In this document: piece by piece, positions 33,906 to 45,300 of the stretch
How positions within the stretch are numbered: the first letter of the stretch is position 1
Layout: each line of letters opens with the position of its first letter
From: Daedaleopsis sinensis
Lineage: Eukaryota > Basidiomycota > Agaricomycetes > Polyporales > Polyporaceae
Reading direction: 5' to 3'
DNA: 64,000 nt
NCBI GenBank assembly: GCA_033807695.1
Contig: CM066301.1
Span: 434,001 to 498,000 of the forward strand
The notes under the pieces: model-generated
Told to the model about the DNA's origin: nothing
Seen by the model: only the letters and a program-made list of their open reading frames with translations
Database searches by the model: none
Position numbers and translations under genes: made by a program

Positions 33906-34369
33906 TCAAAGCGTGACCGGGAGACAGCCGACGGAAATGAGCCCGCCCTGGAGAGGTGTCGATCCGTCAGCCACTCCCACATCTGAATCATGCACGCGCC
34001 AGCACACTCACCACGTTGTTGTTCTCGCAGCACACAGCCTGCGCATTGCACGCACCTCCGCCCGCGCCGATCACAGAGATCGGCGAGCAGCCGAGCCCGA
34101 TCTTCGCCGTCACGTCTTGGACGACGACGCCGAGCAGGGAGAGGATCGCGGAGCCCGCAGCGGAGTGCGCCTGTTCAGATCCAAGCCGAAGGTTCTCAGT
34201 CAGCGTCGTCTTCTATGGGAACGGGGAGCGAGGGAGGAAGGGAGGGAGGGAGGGAGGCACGCACACTCTCGACGCTGTTGCAGCACTGGACGGGGCCCGT
34301 GTTGCAGTTCCCGGCGGCCGCAAGGAGCGCGAAGGCGAGGGTGGAGAAGACGGCGGTGCGGGAGAACAT
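33906..34369 (-). CDS. Class I hydrophobin 1
   Basis: Three exons (34265-34369, 34012-34170, 33906-33947), 101 aa; introns 94 and 64 bp, both phase 0. The signal peptide is MFSRTAVFSTLAFALLAAAG. The eight hydrophobin cysteines follow: C-x6-CC (residues 22-30), C in GLGCSPI, C-x5-CC in ACNAQAVCC, and C in ISVGCLPVTL. Hydrophobins are secreted, self-assemble at air-water interfaces and coat aerial hyphae and spores. The region before the first cysteine is very short, so the mature protein is compact. Intron 1 holds a GGGA-type microsatellite (about 34228-34256). Exon lengths and phases match the other two hydrophobins here. Confidence 0.93.
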
Positions 34370-34483
34370 GATGAACAGCGGTGACGGTGAGTGGCTTGGT
34401 GGAACAGAAGAGGCTGAGGCTGAGAGTGCGAGTGCGAGTGTGAGTGCGTCGACTGCTGATCTAACTCCCTGCTTTGCGGGGGG

Positions 34484-34491
34484 TTTATATA
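34484..34491 (-). promoter_or_regulatory. TATA box of hydrophobin 1
   Basis: TATATAAA on the minus strand, about 115 bp before the ATG. Confidence 0.65.
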
Positions 34492-35384
34492 CCTGCGGAC
34501 GCAGCGCTGCATTCGCGCTCTCTGCTCTGCCGACCACTCTTCACGCTGAACGGAGCGCTGTTCTAGCCGGGCGAAATAGTTTGGTCACAGGCGGACATGG
34601 CCAGAGCCGGAGACGCGTCGGCGGGGCGCGCGTCGGCTGTCGGTACGTTAATTAATGCGCCCTGTTGTTACTCAATTACACTTACTCGTACGGTTCACAC
34701 ACGCAGGGCCGCTTCAATTGCCGCGAACGGCCTGACACTCATTGACGTGGTCACTCGATGTGGGCGGCGTACAGCCCGGAACGAGGTTGCAGGGTGTGCG
34801 TGTGTATGTGTGCGTGTTTGCCAAATCAGGTTGTAGCACCTGATGACGATCGCCTGTGCATATAGTCCAGGAGGTCGAAGTTCACTCGCGTGAACTCGAG
34901 TTTCGGAGTCCCTGAGTCGGGAGGTCAACTAACGCGCGCTATCGGGATTGTCATGCTTAACATACCTGCATACATGACCAAATTTAAGCGCGAGGAGCCG
35001 ACAGCTGGTCTACGCGGGGGTAAGTATCAAGCACACGAGTGTGAGCGTTCAGTATGATGGCATACCGATTTGGTTATATAGGCGCCAGTGTAAGTACCTT
35101 TCCTCTCGACCACCAGGATCATCTTGAACCTACCCTCCTCCTCTTGTCCACTGATCAATGAGATTGTTCGCTATTCCGCTATCTTGGCAAGCAACCCGTT
35201 TCTGCGATATACGACGCGCACTCGCGCTGCATGGCCGATCTCTTGCTAGGGTCACATCGCATGGGACCCCTCGACGGTCGATCCGAATGCGCTCTCCTAT
35301 AGAAGTTAGCGAGGCAACTTGGCTCTGATACAACTCCAAATCCAAGAACAAATGCCGTACGTCACGCATATAATTCAAACACTA

Positions 35385-35567
35385 CACGGCAGGCAGACGC
35401 CGATTTTCTGCGGAAGAAAAGGCGCTTCTCGTAGTTACCTATTCTCTTGCAAACGACCTTTTCAACGACTTTTCGCCATTATAGTCACGTGAAAGAGAAT
35501 AGGTAACTACAACTCGCGGCTTTTTACTGACTTTTCTTTGGCAGAAATTTGGGGATTGCCTGCCGTG
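35385..35567. mobile_element. 183 bp foldback (MITE-like) element
   Basis: Nearly the whole element is an imperfect inverted repeat. The ends are CACGGCAGGCA at left and its exact complement at right. The arms continue with the related TTTTCTGCGGAAGAAAAG and TTTCTGCCAAAGAAAAG, and finish in a perfect 18 bp match (35431-35448 against 35493-35510) around a loop of about 44 bp. The trinucleotide CTA flanks both ends (35382-35384, 35568-35570). It has no coding capacity. The superfamily is uncertain: a 3 bp duplication fits PIF/Harbinger, but the left flank also reads CACTA. Confidence 0.72.
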
Positions 35568-35890
35568 CTAGTACCATCAGTGCTAGTTGTGATACCCGGA
35601 GACAACTTGAACGTCGAGTCGTGCTGCAGTGCATAATCGATCGCCGCACGACCATGTCGCATTACATTCAGGGCGCGTGCGCGGCCTCTCAGATATGCTG
35701 CCACTTCGTGCGAGTCGACAGAGACCTCTCATATGCCCATAGTTCAGTTGAAAACACGGTGCGTACTTCCAAAGTACAGTATCCCACGAACCCAATGAAA
35801 AAAGAACGTGCATGCGCTGACTGGAACCACACCAGATACAGATACGAACGCGGAGGTCTGCCGGTGACCGCGGCCCACGCGTGAGCCGCT

Positions 35891-36963
35891 TCAGGCGCTG
35901 TCAGGGGCGGCCAGCATCAGGCCAGCGAGCTGGGCCAGCGCCATGTTGAACTGGTTGAGGCTCCCGCTGTCAATGGACGTGACGGTCGCGGTCGGCGCGG
36001 TCGAGGTAGAAGTCGAGGTTGTAGACGTGCTGGTCGAAGAAACGCTCGACTTGGTCGTCGACGCCTTGGTGCTCGTGCTCGTGCTCGTGCTGTGCGAGGT
36101 GGTTGTCGGCTTCGACTCCTTGGTGGTTGTGTGCGACGTGGTCTTCGGCTTCTCTTGAGTTGTCGTGGTCTTCGGCTTAGGATCGTCCGCGCCGGCGAAG
36201 TTCCAGGTGCCGTACGCGACGCCCTGGCCGAAGCCCCCAGGGACGAGGTGCTGGAACAGGCCCGGGGAGAGGTCGATCGCGCCGTACGGGCACTCCTCGC
36301 ACTGTGTATGATCGCGTCGAAAACGAGGACGTCAGTACCGTCCGATCGCGCAGCCCGCGACCTGGGGTAGGAGGCTGCCACCACCCCCCAGGGCAAAGAG
36401 TGTGTGGCACACGCACCTCGTCCGTGATCTTTGCGTTCGCCGTCTTGCCTTGGTACGAGACCGTGATGGGCGCGTAACAATGTGAGCCGCCATCCCATTG
36501 CTGGAGCGCGTCACAACCACAAATCGGAGTAAGCACTTGAAGCCTCATCCTGAGGATCATAAGAGAGTGTGGGTACTGACGTGTGTGTTCAACGCAACGA
36601 TCTACAAAGGGCGCTGGCAGGTCAGTCCGACTGCAGACTCCAATTCAGCGGCCGGAGCCGGGAGTGGGTACTCACGAAGTCGCTGTCGTGGTCGACGGTG
36701 CCGCAGGCGTTCAGCCCGGGGGGGAAGAACGTGAAGCGTGCGTTGTCGAACCGCTTCCCGAGGTGACTTTCGAGCGCAGGTACATGCCCAGCCCCCTCGG
36801 AGTCCGTCAGGTTGAGAGAGGTCGGGGCGCGAATTTGAGCATGGGCGTGGGGGCGGCGGGCGGCCACCGCGCGGTTGTGCTGATCGGCACACGCGGAGCT
36901 GAGGAGCACCGCGAGCGCGAGGAAAAAGAGCGTGGTGCGGAAAGGAGTGAAGCGGAAGGGCAT
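35891..36963 (-). CDS. Secreted double-psi beta-barrel (RlpA/expansin-like) protein with Ser/Thr-rich tail
   Basis: Four exons (36676-36963, 36581-36601, 36417-36500, 35891-36301), 267 aa. The second exon is only 21 nt (IVALNTH). Residues 1-26 form a signal peptide (LFFLALAVLLSSACA). The DPBB domain runs from about 75 to 170: ARFTFFPPGLNACGTVDHDSDF, then HCYAPITVSYQGK, then DECEECPYGAIDLSPGLF, then VAYGTWNF. These are typical landmarks of fungal barwin/RlpA-like secreted proteins, with paired cysteines. The C-terminal 90 residues are Thr/Ser/Lys repeats ending in a weakly hydrophobic segment (MALAQLAGLMLAA), possibly a GPI-type signal. Such proteins are wall-associated; no enzymatic activity can be assigned. 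Joins are all phase 0. A MITE sits 54 bp upstream of the ATG. Confidence 0.88.
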
Positions 36964-37017
36964 GATGGCAGACGCAAACTATGTATGTGGTGTAAAGACA
37001 GGGAGGGGGGGACCTTA

Positions 37018-37503
37018 GAGCCCGTTCGGATACCGGGTTCTCAGCCATAATCTGGGTTCTCACCAGATTCTCAAAATATGTTCCAATGCGGGCGTCTACG
37101 TGACTGATGGGTTACTCAAGTGACTGATGTGTGACACTTCCGGCGCTCAACGTATGATAGAGCGCCTATGTGCGTGACCTGCATGCGACCCCGTCCGTAC
37201 TTTGATTGGGTCAGCATATAGGTGACTGCTTTTTGAGGTTTCTTAGCTCCCCTCTATACTATAAAGTACAACATACCGCTAAACATGCATTTATATGGAC
37301 AGACAACAACGGAGGCATGCCAATATCAGAGTACACATAGACGCCGTCAGTCAGCGCTAGTGAGCGGTGACACAGGGTGACACCAGAGTGATGATGTCCC
37401 GGGCGCTCCGACATTGGCGCTCGTATTTTGTCACGCGGAATATATTTTGAGAATCCCGTGAGAACCCGGATTCTGGCTCAGAACCCGGTATCCGAACGGG
37501 GCC
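37018..37503. mobile_element. Tourist-like MITE (PIF/Harbinger type), 486 bp
   Basis: Terminal inverted repeats of about 65 bp: the left starts GAGCCCGTTCGGATACCGGG, and the right, read in reverse complement, starts GGCCCCGTTCGGATACCGGG. The match continues through GGGTTCTCA and GATTCTCAAAATAT. TTA flanks both ends (37015-37017 and 37504-37506), the 3 bp TWA duplication expected for PIF/Harbinger. There is no open frame for a transposase. The insertion lies in the immediate upstream region of the DPBB gene. Confidence 0.85.
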
Positions 37504-38561
37504 TTATACGCGCGACAGTCGTAGTTGGGTACAAAGAACAATTTCAAATTCCCAGACTCCGAGAATCGAGCACTCCGGACTCGGATGCAGTTGCTTGATC
37601 AGCGCTCGATTTCAATATTCAGGTACGGCTTGAGTACTGTACTGAGTACGAAGTTGCCATGGCTATTCTCACATCATATCTCGCCAGTCGTTCTCAATGC
37701 CGTTCACATTAAGTCTATTTGAATTACTCTCATCAACCAGCTTGCATGGAGGACTCCCCCTGGGGCGCCGACTCGAAGTCGGTATGCTAGTGGGTCACCG
37801 ACCGCGAGATCTATACCGAACATGCCACATGGCATCATAGAACTCGATATACTTACAAGTACCGTGTTTGATGCAGCGGCCATGGTGGTAGTAGAGTGTT
37901 CACGCGCGGGATGACTTCGCCAGCACTCACGAGAGACATACCCGGGGCCGCGGCTGCGGCCGAGAACCATGGATGTGGATACAACACGCAAGTTCAGACT
38001 GTGAGCGATAATTCAGTAGGTATTAGAGTGCTCGCACATACACTGTGCACGTACATGCGCGTATAGCGGCACTCAGACTCGGAGATACGCCCGGAACTTT
38101 GAGCGTAAGCCCACGCGGAAGGGGCCTCTGGGTTACGCTTGGTCCATCGCTCCCGACTCGGAGTTCTTACGGACGCTGAGCTGTAGATCCCTCAATAAGG
38201 CCACACCACTAGTGTAGCTCGATCACATATGCTTCAGTGATTAATGAAGTAGAAGTCAAATGCTAACCATATACCAGTCTGCGAGACTACTGGGGCTGCA
38301 TTGTGTACCGACAACACAATAGTGGAGATAGTTTCCCTCGATACCTGTCTAAAAACTTGGTTCATGCCACAACCGGTCTTTGGGTAAGATGAGACTGATA
38401 CTCGTGGGGCCGGCGAGCGTTCAGTATAATCGCACCAAATCCGGACATGTAAGCGCCAGCGCAAAACCTCCATGAGTCCATCATTGACGGCAAGCTCATA
38501 GCCAGCGATACCACTTGTCATGGAAAGCAGAAAATGTCTTAATAACGACGGAGGCATCTTA
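37504..38561. other. Intergenic region
   Basis: About 1 kb between the MITE and the 3' end of the transcription factor gene. The open frames are short and unrecognised. A stretch near 38408-38455 (GAGCGTTCAGTATAAT..GCACC) resembles 35042-35090, perhaps an old dispersed repeat. Confidence 0.5.
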
Positions 38562-40604
38562 CTAGTAGAAGGTAGAGCTCACCCTAGACTCGTGTACGAA
38601 GTTCTGTCGTACGGGTGTTTCTGGCTCCAGTGCCTGAGTCAGCAAATCCTCTGTAGCGAAGAGGTGCTTTGCGTCAGACGGTAGGACAGAGAAACCACGA
38701 AGACTTACCCAAGTACGGTAACCCCCGGACAAGTCCAGGTACACAGGCTGCGAGCACCGAGCGCGCAGTCGCCCAATTCAAGGCCGAGAGCTCGTCCATA
38801 GGCCGTGCGCTCTCCTCAATAGTGACCTTCGTCGCCATCGACCAGCATACCTACATAATGCGTCGTCGTGATGTCATCAGTCAACGGACTATCTCGAGGG
38901 ATCCACGTTCGCGCGCACTCACTCCAAGGAGAGGGTCGAGGAGCTCATAGTCCTTCGCGGTGAACGTCTTCGCGATGCCGACGAGTTTCAGGATCGCGTT
39001 CAGGCAGTGCTGGCGCGATGCCACATGCGACGCCGGAGTGAGGTGGTGCAGCTGAGCTTCCGCCGTGAGCGCGACGATGACGGATATCTTCAGGCCGTTG
39101 GTCGGCGGGCTTGGGTCGGCGGGCAGGGACGCCTTGAGCAGCGTGGGGTTCACATTGGAGAGATGGACCTCGACTTCCTCGAGCAGGGCCCAGTAGTCCG
39201 TGAGCCATGTGCATGAGGGATCTTGCGGGTTTTGCAGTCGTTCCCAGGGAGACGCAGGTAGTGTGGAGAGGCGCGCGGAGAGTTCGCGGGTTCGTGTCAG
39301 GAGGAGCGCGCCCCGCGCGCGGAGGATCGAGAGGTGGGTCCGGAAAAGGATAGGATAGATGAGCTGACGTGGAGGCATAAGCAGTGTGGCGAGAGCGAGA
39401 TAATGACGTGTCTTGTCGACGCACCGGTATGGACATAAACTCCATCTCATACTCTTTACCTAGTTCTGACGGTACACCCCAGACAAAGCATCGGTCGAGG
39501 GTAGTGTAGAGAAGCTGGCTCAGCGCGCAGACGAGGTATTCTCCTTCTGGTTTGAGTTCGAGGAACGATCCCCATATGTCGGCTGATGGGGGGATGAACC
39601 GCAGATTGTGTCGACGGACCACTTCGCATGCAAGGCGAATCTGTTCGGAGCCCTCGTGTAGCATCCGCCGTGAGTAGAAATAGACAGTGAGAATGTTGTG
39701 TATTTGTAGCACCGTGATCGGCGGGGTGTCCTCGGTCAGAAGCGACAGTGTCGCGTCAAGCTCCAAGGCTTCCATCGTCGAGAGGGGCATTAAGTGCTTG
39801 AACTCCTGCCATATCATGCAACCATTGAGCTGAGCGGCATGTATGAGGGCAGGGTGGATGTGCGGACTGTGAAAATCCCCGTTCGTAAGCGCATCTGCGG
39901 CCTCTGCGGTGAGATTGATGCCGAAATGGCTGCTATAGGCGAGGAAACACAGTCGGCTGGTGACGTTAGGAAGCATCTGGGCTAGGTTGCAAATCAGTCG
40001 GCCACTCACAAGTCACGAAATCGTCGGAGTGTTGTAAGAGAAGACGAGGGATCGTATGGAATGGGAAGGTCAAGGAAAGAAGGCCTCCAGGTCGGGAAGA
40101 TGCGCGTAGTGTTGAGGGGTGTGTCCGAGCCTGAAGACTCAAACGTAGGAATTGTTCGTGTCAGCTCTTTGGTTACAGCCAGACGCTGTTCGAGTTGGCG
40201 TGTTCGCTGAACTAGCGACTTAATGAGAGAACGCTGTGCATCGTCCTCATATAGACATTGGGCCTGCTTGCCGGCCGACTTGCAAGTCGTACAGTTTGGC
40301 CGTTTGGCGTCACATCTCTGCTCAGTGGTTAGACATCCGGCAATAGATAGGATAGCTCGATCTCACTCGCCTTCTTCTTCCTTCTGTGGTGGGGGTTGCG
40401 AAATGTTCGACTTCAGTAGACGAGTGTAGGAGCCTCGACTGTCGGATGTACTGACCTACATGGGAGACAAGCGGCACCCTTCTGGAGAAGGCCTGAGGCG
40501 TTATTGCTGAGAGCCGCAACGGTGGCACGACTACTGAAATCACAAGCATTAGCAGCGCCGAACTCAGTACACTGACCACAGATAGGTGTGATGCCGTCGC
40601 ATGG
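38562..40604 (-). CDS. Zn2Cys6 fungal transcription factor, N-terminus unresolved
   Basis: Assembled exons: 40456-40604, a tiny exon near 40366-40378, 40010-40320, 39425-39956, 38923-39363, 38709-38850, 38562-38650. The zinc cluster reads CLPC, a run of basic residues, then CDAKRPNCTTCKSAGKQAQC (C-x6-C-x2-C-x8-C). It is followed by a coiled-coil-like linker (VQRTRQLEQRLAVTKEL) and the fungal regulatory middle region (FRLCFLAYSSHFGINL, ALSQLLYTTLDRC, EMEFMSIP-LIYPILFRTHL). The intron at 39957-40009 has a CTAAC branch site 9 nt before its acceptor. The first exon also encodes a second, incomplete cluster (CDGITPICGQCTEFGAANAC). The start codon and the splice inside the cluster could not be fixed, and the C-terminus after VRQNFVHESR could be alternatively spliced. 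It lies divergent to the CM1 gene. Confidence 0.78.
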
Positions 40605-41612
40605 CTGGATGGCGAGGTATTATAAGCTCGGTGTATCCCTAGTTCGAGACTCGAATGAAATGACTGACGATTGATCGTTCCCTAGTTGCATATGAGTTAG
40701 AGCAGAACAGGACAGCAGCCAAAGTCATCAACTTGCCTGCACAACACACATGTCCTTGCCATCGTTTCTGTGTCTGCGGTGGTCGAGGACCAAGATGCAT
40801 ACGACGCCCTCGGCCGGCATCCCATTATAAAGCTCTGGTTGTCGCCGGTGAGAGTGTCTAGCGTCAAAAGCATGCTTTTCTCCCGGCTGAGTCAGACCAC
40901 TGGCCTGAAGATGTTCATGCCCGTGGGCGAACACAACATGCTCTATCCGAGTCGAGCGACATGGAGATCAGTGAATGTTTCAAATTTCCGGCGTCCTCTT
41001 GCCGTCGCTACCACATCCGCGTACGCGTCCTTCGCGCTATCGTCTCGTCCCGTTGCTTCTCTCTCCTCTTGAGACCGGTAGGGCCGACGCGCCTGAGCGG
41101 TTTGCTGCTGCGGTATCGGTTTGGACGACGAACACGCATTCTTATACAGAATTCAACCGTAGGATTGAGATGGTACTAGTAATCAAGCTAAAGAGGCTAC
41201 AGCAGCTGCTCGTGAGGGTTAGCATCACAACTTCTTGCAAGAAGAGTTTAAATTTGCTGCCTTACTACAACAATTTACGAGTCGCGAACTCGACTGTGAA
41301 CTTGAAGCAGGAAAGTCGAAGTTAGGTCAAAGTTTGTCTCCCCTAGGCAGACGATGTACAGGTCCTATTGAACGGGAGGAGGACGGACCTGTCTAACTAG
41401 GTCTAACTGCTCTTGCATCAAGTTGTGAAGTCGGGGCTCAAACGCTGCGGGCAATGGAGCCCTGTCGGACTTTGGCGGAACCTGTCGGAGTTGCATATAT
41501 AACCTCAAGCGCCCATACGCGTTCGGACGGCTCAGAGCTTCACTTGCTGTTCTTGAATCAACTACTACCACCTCGCGTATCCTGCAGCCCGTCGTCGCTG
41601 ACGGCGGCGACC
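40605..41612. other. Intergenic region between divergent genes
   Basis: About 1 kb shared upstream region of the transcription factor (minus) and the CM1 gene (plus). On the minus strand 40728-40934 an open frame (ending DHRRHRNDGKDM) could be a decayed 5' exon of the factor, but it lacks the expected Cys pair. A GCATATATAACC TATA-like sequence lies at 41493-41504, about 115 bp before the CM1 start codon. Confidence 0.5.
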
Positions 41613-44600
41613 ATGTCAGCAGCCCTCAACACTCTCGGGGACACCTCTTCTCAATCTGTCCCCGATATCTCGCTTGGCTCCTTCGCTTCAACATTCTCGA
41701 CACCTGCTCGTGCTCTGCGAATACCTTCCTCATCTACAGGAACAACTGCGGTCTCACCAAGCAGCTCGTTCGTGAAGAAACGCGCAGAGGAACAGACACC
41801 CGTGTCCAAACGCTCAGGACGCGACGAACAAGGTGATGACCACGATGGAGATGTCCTGGACACCCCCGATGGCAGGAAGGAGAAGTGGAGCGATGTTCCA
41901 GACGCTACGACTCCAGGGCGGCCGAAACGGACACGAACGGCGAGCACTAAGGGCGGATTGAACCTCACCCTACGTGACCAGGAGAAGGTACGTCCCTAGA
42001 ACTGTCCCGGAGGTGTCCGCAGCGCATACATACCCCCCTGCAGCATATCGACGCGTTGAAGAAGGAGAACTTCAACATCAAACTGAAAGTCCACTTCCTC
42101 GAGGAGCGACTAGCGCAACTCGCGCCCGACCAGATCGATGCCGCCCTAAAGCAGAACATCAACCTTAAGATCGAGGTCCAGCAGCGAGGAATGGAACTCA
42201 AGAAGCTGAAGAAGCTGGTCTTGGAGCTGCAGCGCGAGCTGGAGAACCTGCAGCGCGGGTCTGGTGGCGCACAGGGCCGGGCACGCGAGCTCGAGGAGAA
42301 GCTCGAGGAGCGGGAGCGGGAGCTCAGAGAGCTGAGGAGACGACGCGCGGTCGGTCCGGACGACGGGGCACTGCGGGATCTGGAAGCACGGAACGCTGAG
42401 TTGGAGGAGGAAATGGAGGCCATGCGAGGACTGCTGGAGGAGAACACGGAGGAACTAGAACGAATGCGCGACATGGTGGAGACTCGAGAAGGCCATTCGT
42501 CGCTTGGAGGCGAGCGATGGCGGCGGCAGGCGGAGGAGCTGGAGGCCGAGAACGAAGACTTGCGCGCACGGATCGACGAAATGGAAGAAGCTCTCACTGT
42601 CCGCACGGATGAGCGGGATGATCTCGCTGACGATGTTGAGACGCTCAAGCTCGAAATCGAGGACATGCAGCGGCGACGCGAGGCTGAGACTCTTGAACGG
42701 AGTCAGAGCCGGGCTCAGATTTATGAGGAGCGGGAGCGTACGGAGGCCGTGGAGGATGATTTGAACGCCGTTCGGGATAAGCTTGCGGCGGCGCAAATCG
42801 AGCTGCAGCAGAAGGAGGATGAGATTGAGATGAAGAACCGGGAGATCGAGGAGCTCATTGCTGAGCACCAGCGAATCGTCGACAACGTTGAGGACGAATG
42901 GCGAGGGGAAGTCGACGAGGCGAAGGGTCAGATGGAGGAGCTTCGCGACGTAAGTACAACCATTCCTATCACAAACGGGTGTCTCATAGGCTCGATAGGC
43001 TCTCGAGCAACGCGACGCGGAGTGCAAGGAACTGCGACTGCATGTCGATGAGTACGAAGCTAACGCTGAAGACCTCCACCAGAAGTTCGAGGCGACGCTT
43101 GCTCATCTAGAGCAGGAGGCCGAGGAGAAGGACAACGAGCTGGAGGCTGCCAATCGCGAGCTCGAGCGGATCAGCAACCAGCTGTACATTCTCGAGGACG
43201 AGCACGAGAAGCTTAAGGAGGAGTTGGAGCGTGTACGGGAAGACGAAGCCGTTGAACGGGAACAACTTGAACAGCGAGTTGCCGCTTACAAGGGGGTACG
43301 CGATATAGTTTCTTCTCTCACCGTTGACACTGAGGTCTTGTGCAGAAAGTCACCCAACTACAGGAGCAGCTTGCCGAGCTTACCGATTTGTACAATGCGC
43401 GCGAAGCCGAAGCCCAGGAGGACCGCGCGCGGAAAGAAGAGCTTGCAAAACACATCGAGAAGGTCGTACAAGAACTGCAACGCGAGCGTAGCATCCGGGA
43501 AGGTCTCGAATCAGACCTTGACAAGTCCGAGAAGGACCACGAGGATGCCCTCCGCCGCGAACGGCGCTCACTCGAAGCTAAGGAGTCTGCGCTCGAGTCC
43601 GCACTCAACGATCTTGCTCGTGCGCAGTCGCTGCTCACGCAGCGTGAAGCTGATCTTGCCGCCGTGCAGACCGCCTTGCAGATGCTCGAGGCAGACAATA
43701 AGAAACTTGGCGAGTCCCATACTACCGCGAGATTCTCCCTCCAGCTCGAGGTCGACCGTCTTCGCCGTGATGTCGAGCGTCTCGAGGACGAGCTCGCCCG
43801 TGCGCGCAAGCAGTTAGATGACCGTGAAGGCAAGGGCCGTGATCGGGACGGCGTGATCGACAAGCTGCACGCCGAAAACCGGGACCTTGCAGCGCAGCTC
43901 GCAGCGCAAACACAGGCCCGCCTGAACGTGTCCGAGAAGCTCGACGATACGCAGGCCAGCCTGCGCGCGGCGGAATCCGAAACCACAAATCTCCGCACGC
44001 GCATTGCGGAACTGGAGCAGCGTTTGTCGAAGGACCAGCGGACGCTGCTCACGGCGGAGGCTCAGTACCGCGACCAGCTGACCGAGCGCAACACGCTTCT
44101 GCTCACGATCTACCAGTACATGGACAAGATCGTCGGTGTCGACAAGACCCCGGTGAGTGGCCAGGGACGATCAGGTTGGGGTGTTCAGTACTCACTGCCT
44201 TAGCAGAAGAAACACGGGCAGGCGGAGACGAAGCCCTTCACGAACTTCAGCGTCTTCCACGACAACCTCATCACGCGACTGAAGGCGCTCAGCCAGATTC
44301 AGTCCGAGTTCGAGCGGCGCGTCAAGGACGCCGAGCAGCGCTACAGCGACAAGCTCAATGACATGCGCAAGCAGCTCGACCTCCGTTGGAAGCAGATCGA
44401 CAAGTTCGAGGCGAGCGTGAGGACTCTTGCCGAGGCCAAGTCGTTATGGCGCAAGAAGCTCATCGCCAAGGAGGGCGAACTCGAGGCCCTACAGGTGTGT
44501 GCCACCCAGTTTCACTCTGTTGTCGATTCAGAGCTAACCAAGGACTTCCACGCAGGCGACGAACGCAGCCCTGCAGGGTGCAATGGGCAGTCGTAAAGGC

Positions 44601-45025
44601 ACCCCCGCGGACTCTATGGAGATCCGGGCACTCAACGCGAGAGCTCAGAACGCAGAGCGGCGCGCGATGAACCTGCAGAACCAGCTGCTGCAGTCGGAAG
44701 AGAAACTCACTGTAGTGAACCAGAAGACGACCGTGGCAGACAGCAAGTGGGAAGCGCGAGTGAAGGAGTACGAGACGCGGCTGAAGGCTGCTGAGGAGAA
44801 GATCAAGCGGGAGAAGCAAGGCGGTAAAGAGCGTGCGTTGGAGCTTGAGAGAGAGCTCAAGTCAGTATATTTGTCTCTGTGCGGCGACAGAAAGGAACTC
44901 ACGCATATCCGCCCAGGTCCCTGCAGCGACAACTCGAGCTCGCGCAGAAGCGAACTTCAATGCTCAACGAGATCATCGAGACCGCAGGGCTCCCGACTAA
45001 AGGCTCTCCCAGTGCCGCGAAATGA
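41613..45025 (+). CDS. CM1-domain coiled-coil protein of microtubule-organising centres (Mto1/Pcp1 type)
   Basis: Seven exons: 41613-41987, 42044-42949, 42999-43295, 43346-44152, 44207-44494, 44556-44860, 44917-45025; 1028 aa. Residues 1-115 are Ser/Thr/Pro-rich and disordered. The centrosomin N-terminal motif 1 runs from about 116 to 196 (LNLTLRDQEKHIDALKKENF, LKVHFLEERLAQLAPDQIDA, LKQNINLKIEVQQRGMELKK). In Mto1, Pcp1, Spc110 and centrosomin this motif binds and activates the gamma-tubulin complex. The rest is almost continuous coiled coil, with a helix (LRWKQIDKFEASVRTLAEAK) near residue 850. The product should sit at the spindle pole body or cytoplasmic nucleation sites. The length suits an Mto1/Pcp1 protein; which of the two it is cannot be told without searching for the C-terminal targeting domain. 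Acceptor choice at 44203/44206 (one extra Gln) is open. Confidence 0.88.
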
Positions 45026-45300
45026 TACCTCCAGTCCGCCGGCCGGATGACAATCACATCTCTTCACCCCCTCTCGTCGCTATCCGACTTCGTTGCTCTC
45101 GTGTTCTTTGACTGGTATATCGTGCTGCATAGGTACTGTACTATTGTTCTATACACCGGAAACGCTCATGCCACTACACTGTATCACTACCGCTCACCGC
45201 ATTGGCCTGTATATGCTATCTGATCTTTTAGTGTTCGCATGTTATTCGATTGGGCAACCCCACCTCCAGCGGCCGCCTCAAGTCCTTCATCATCCATAGT
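45026..45300. other. Short convergent intergenic region
   Basis: 275 bp between the stop codons of the CM1 gene (plus) and the SDR gene (minus). Nothing recognisable beyond presumed 3' UTRs. Confidence 0.6.

Larger units (their letters stand above)
34370..35890. other. Region upstream of hydrophobin 1 and downstream of the DPBB gene
   Basis: Contains the hydrophobin 1 promoter (to about 34600), a GTGTGTATGTGTGCG stretch near 34796, and the foldback element at 35385-35567. No other gene was recognised in this 1.5 kb. Confidence 0.55.

Noticed and set aside
34226..34258. GGGA-type microsatellite as a separate regulatory element
   Set aside because: It lies inside intron 1 of hydrophobin 1 and has no further support.
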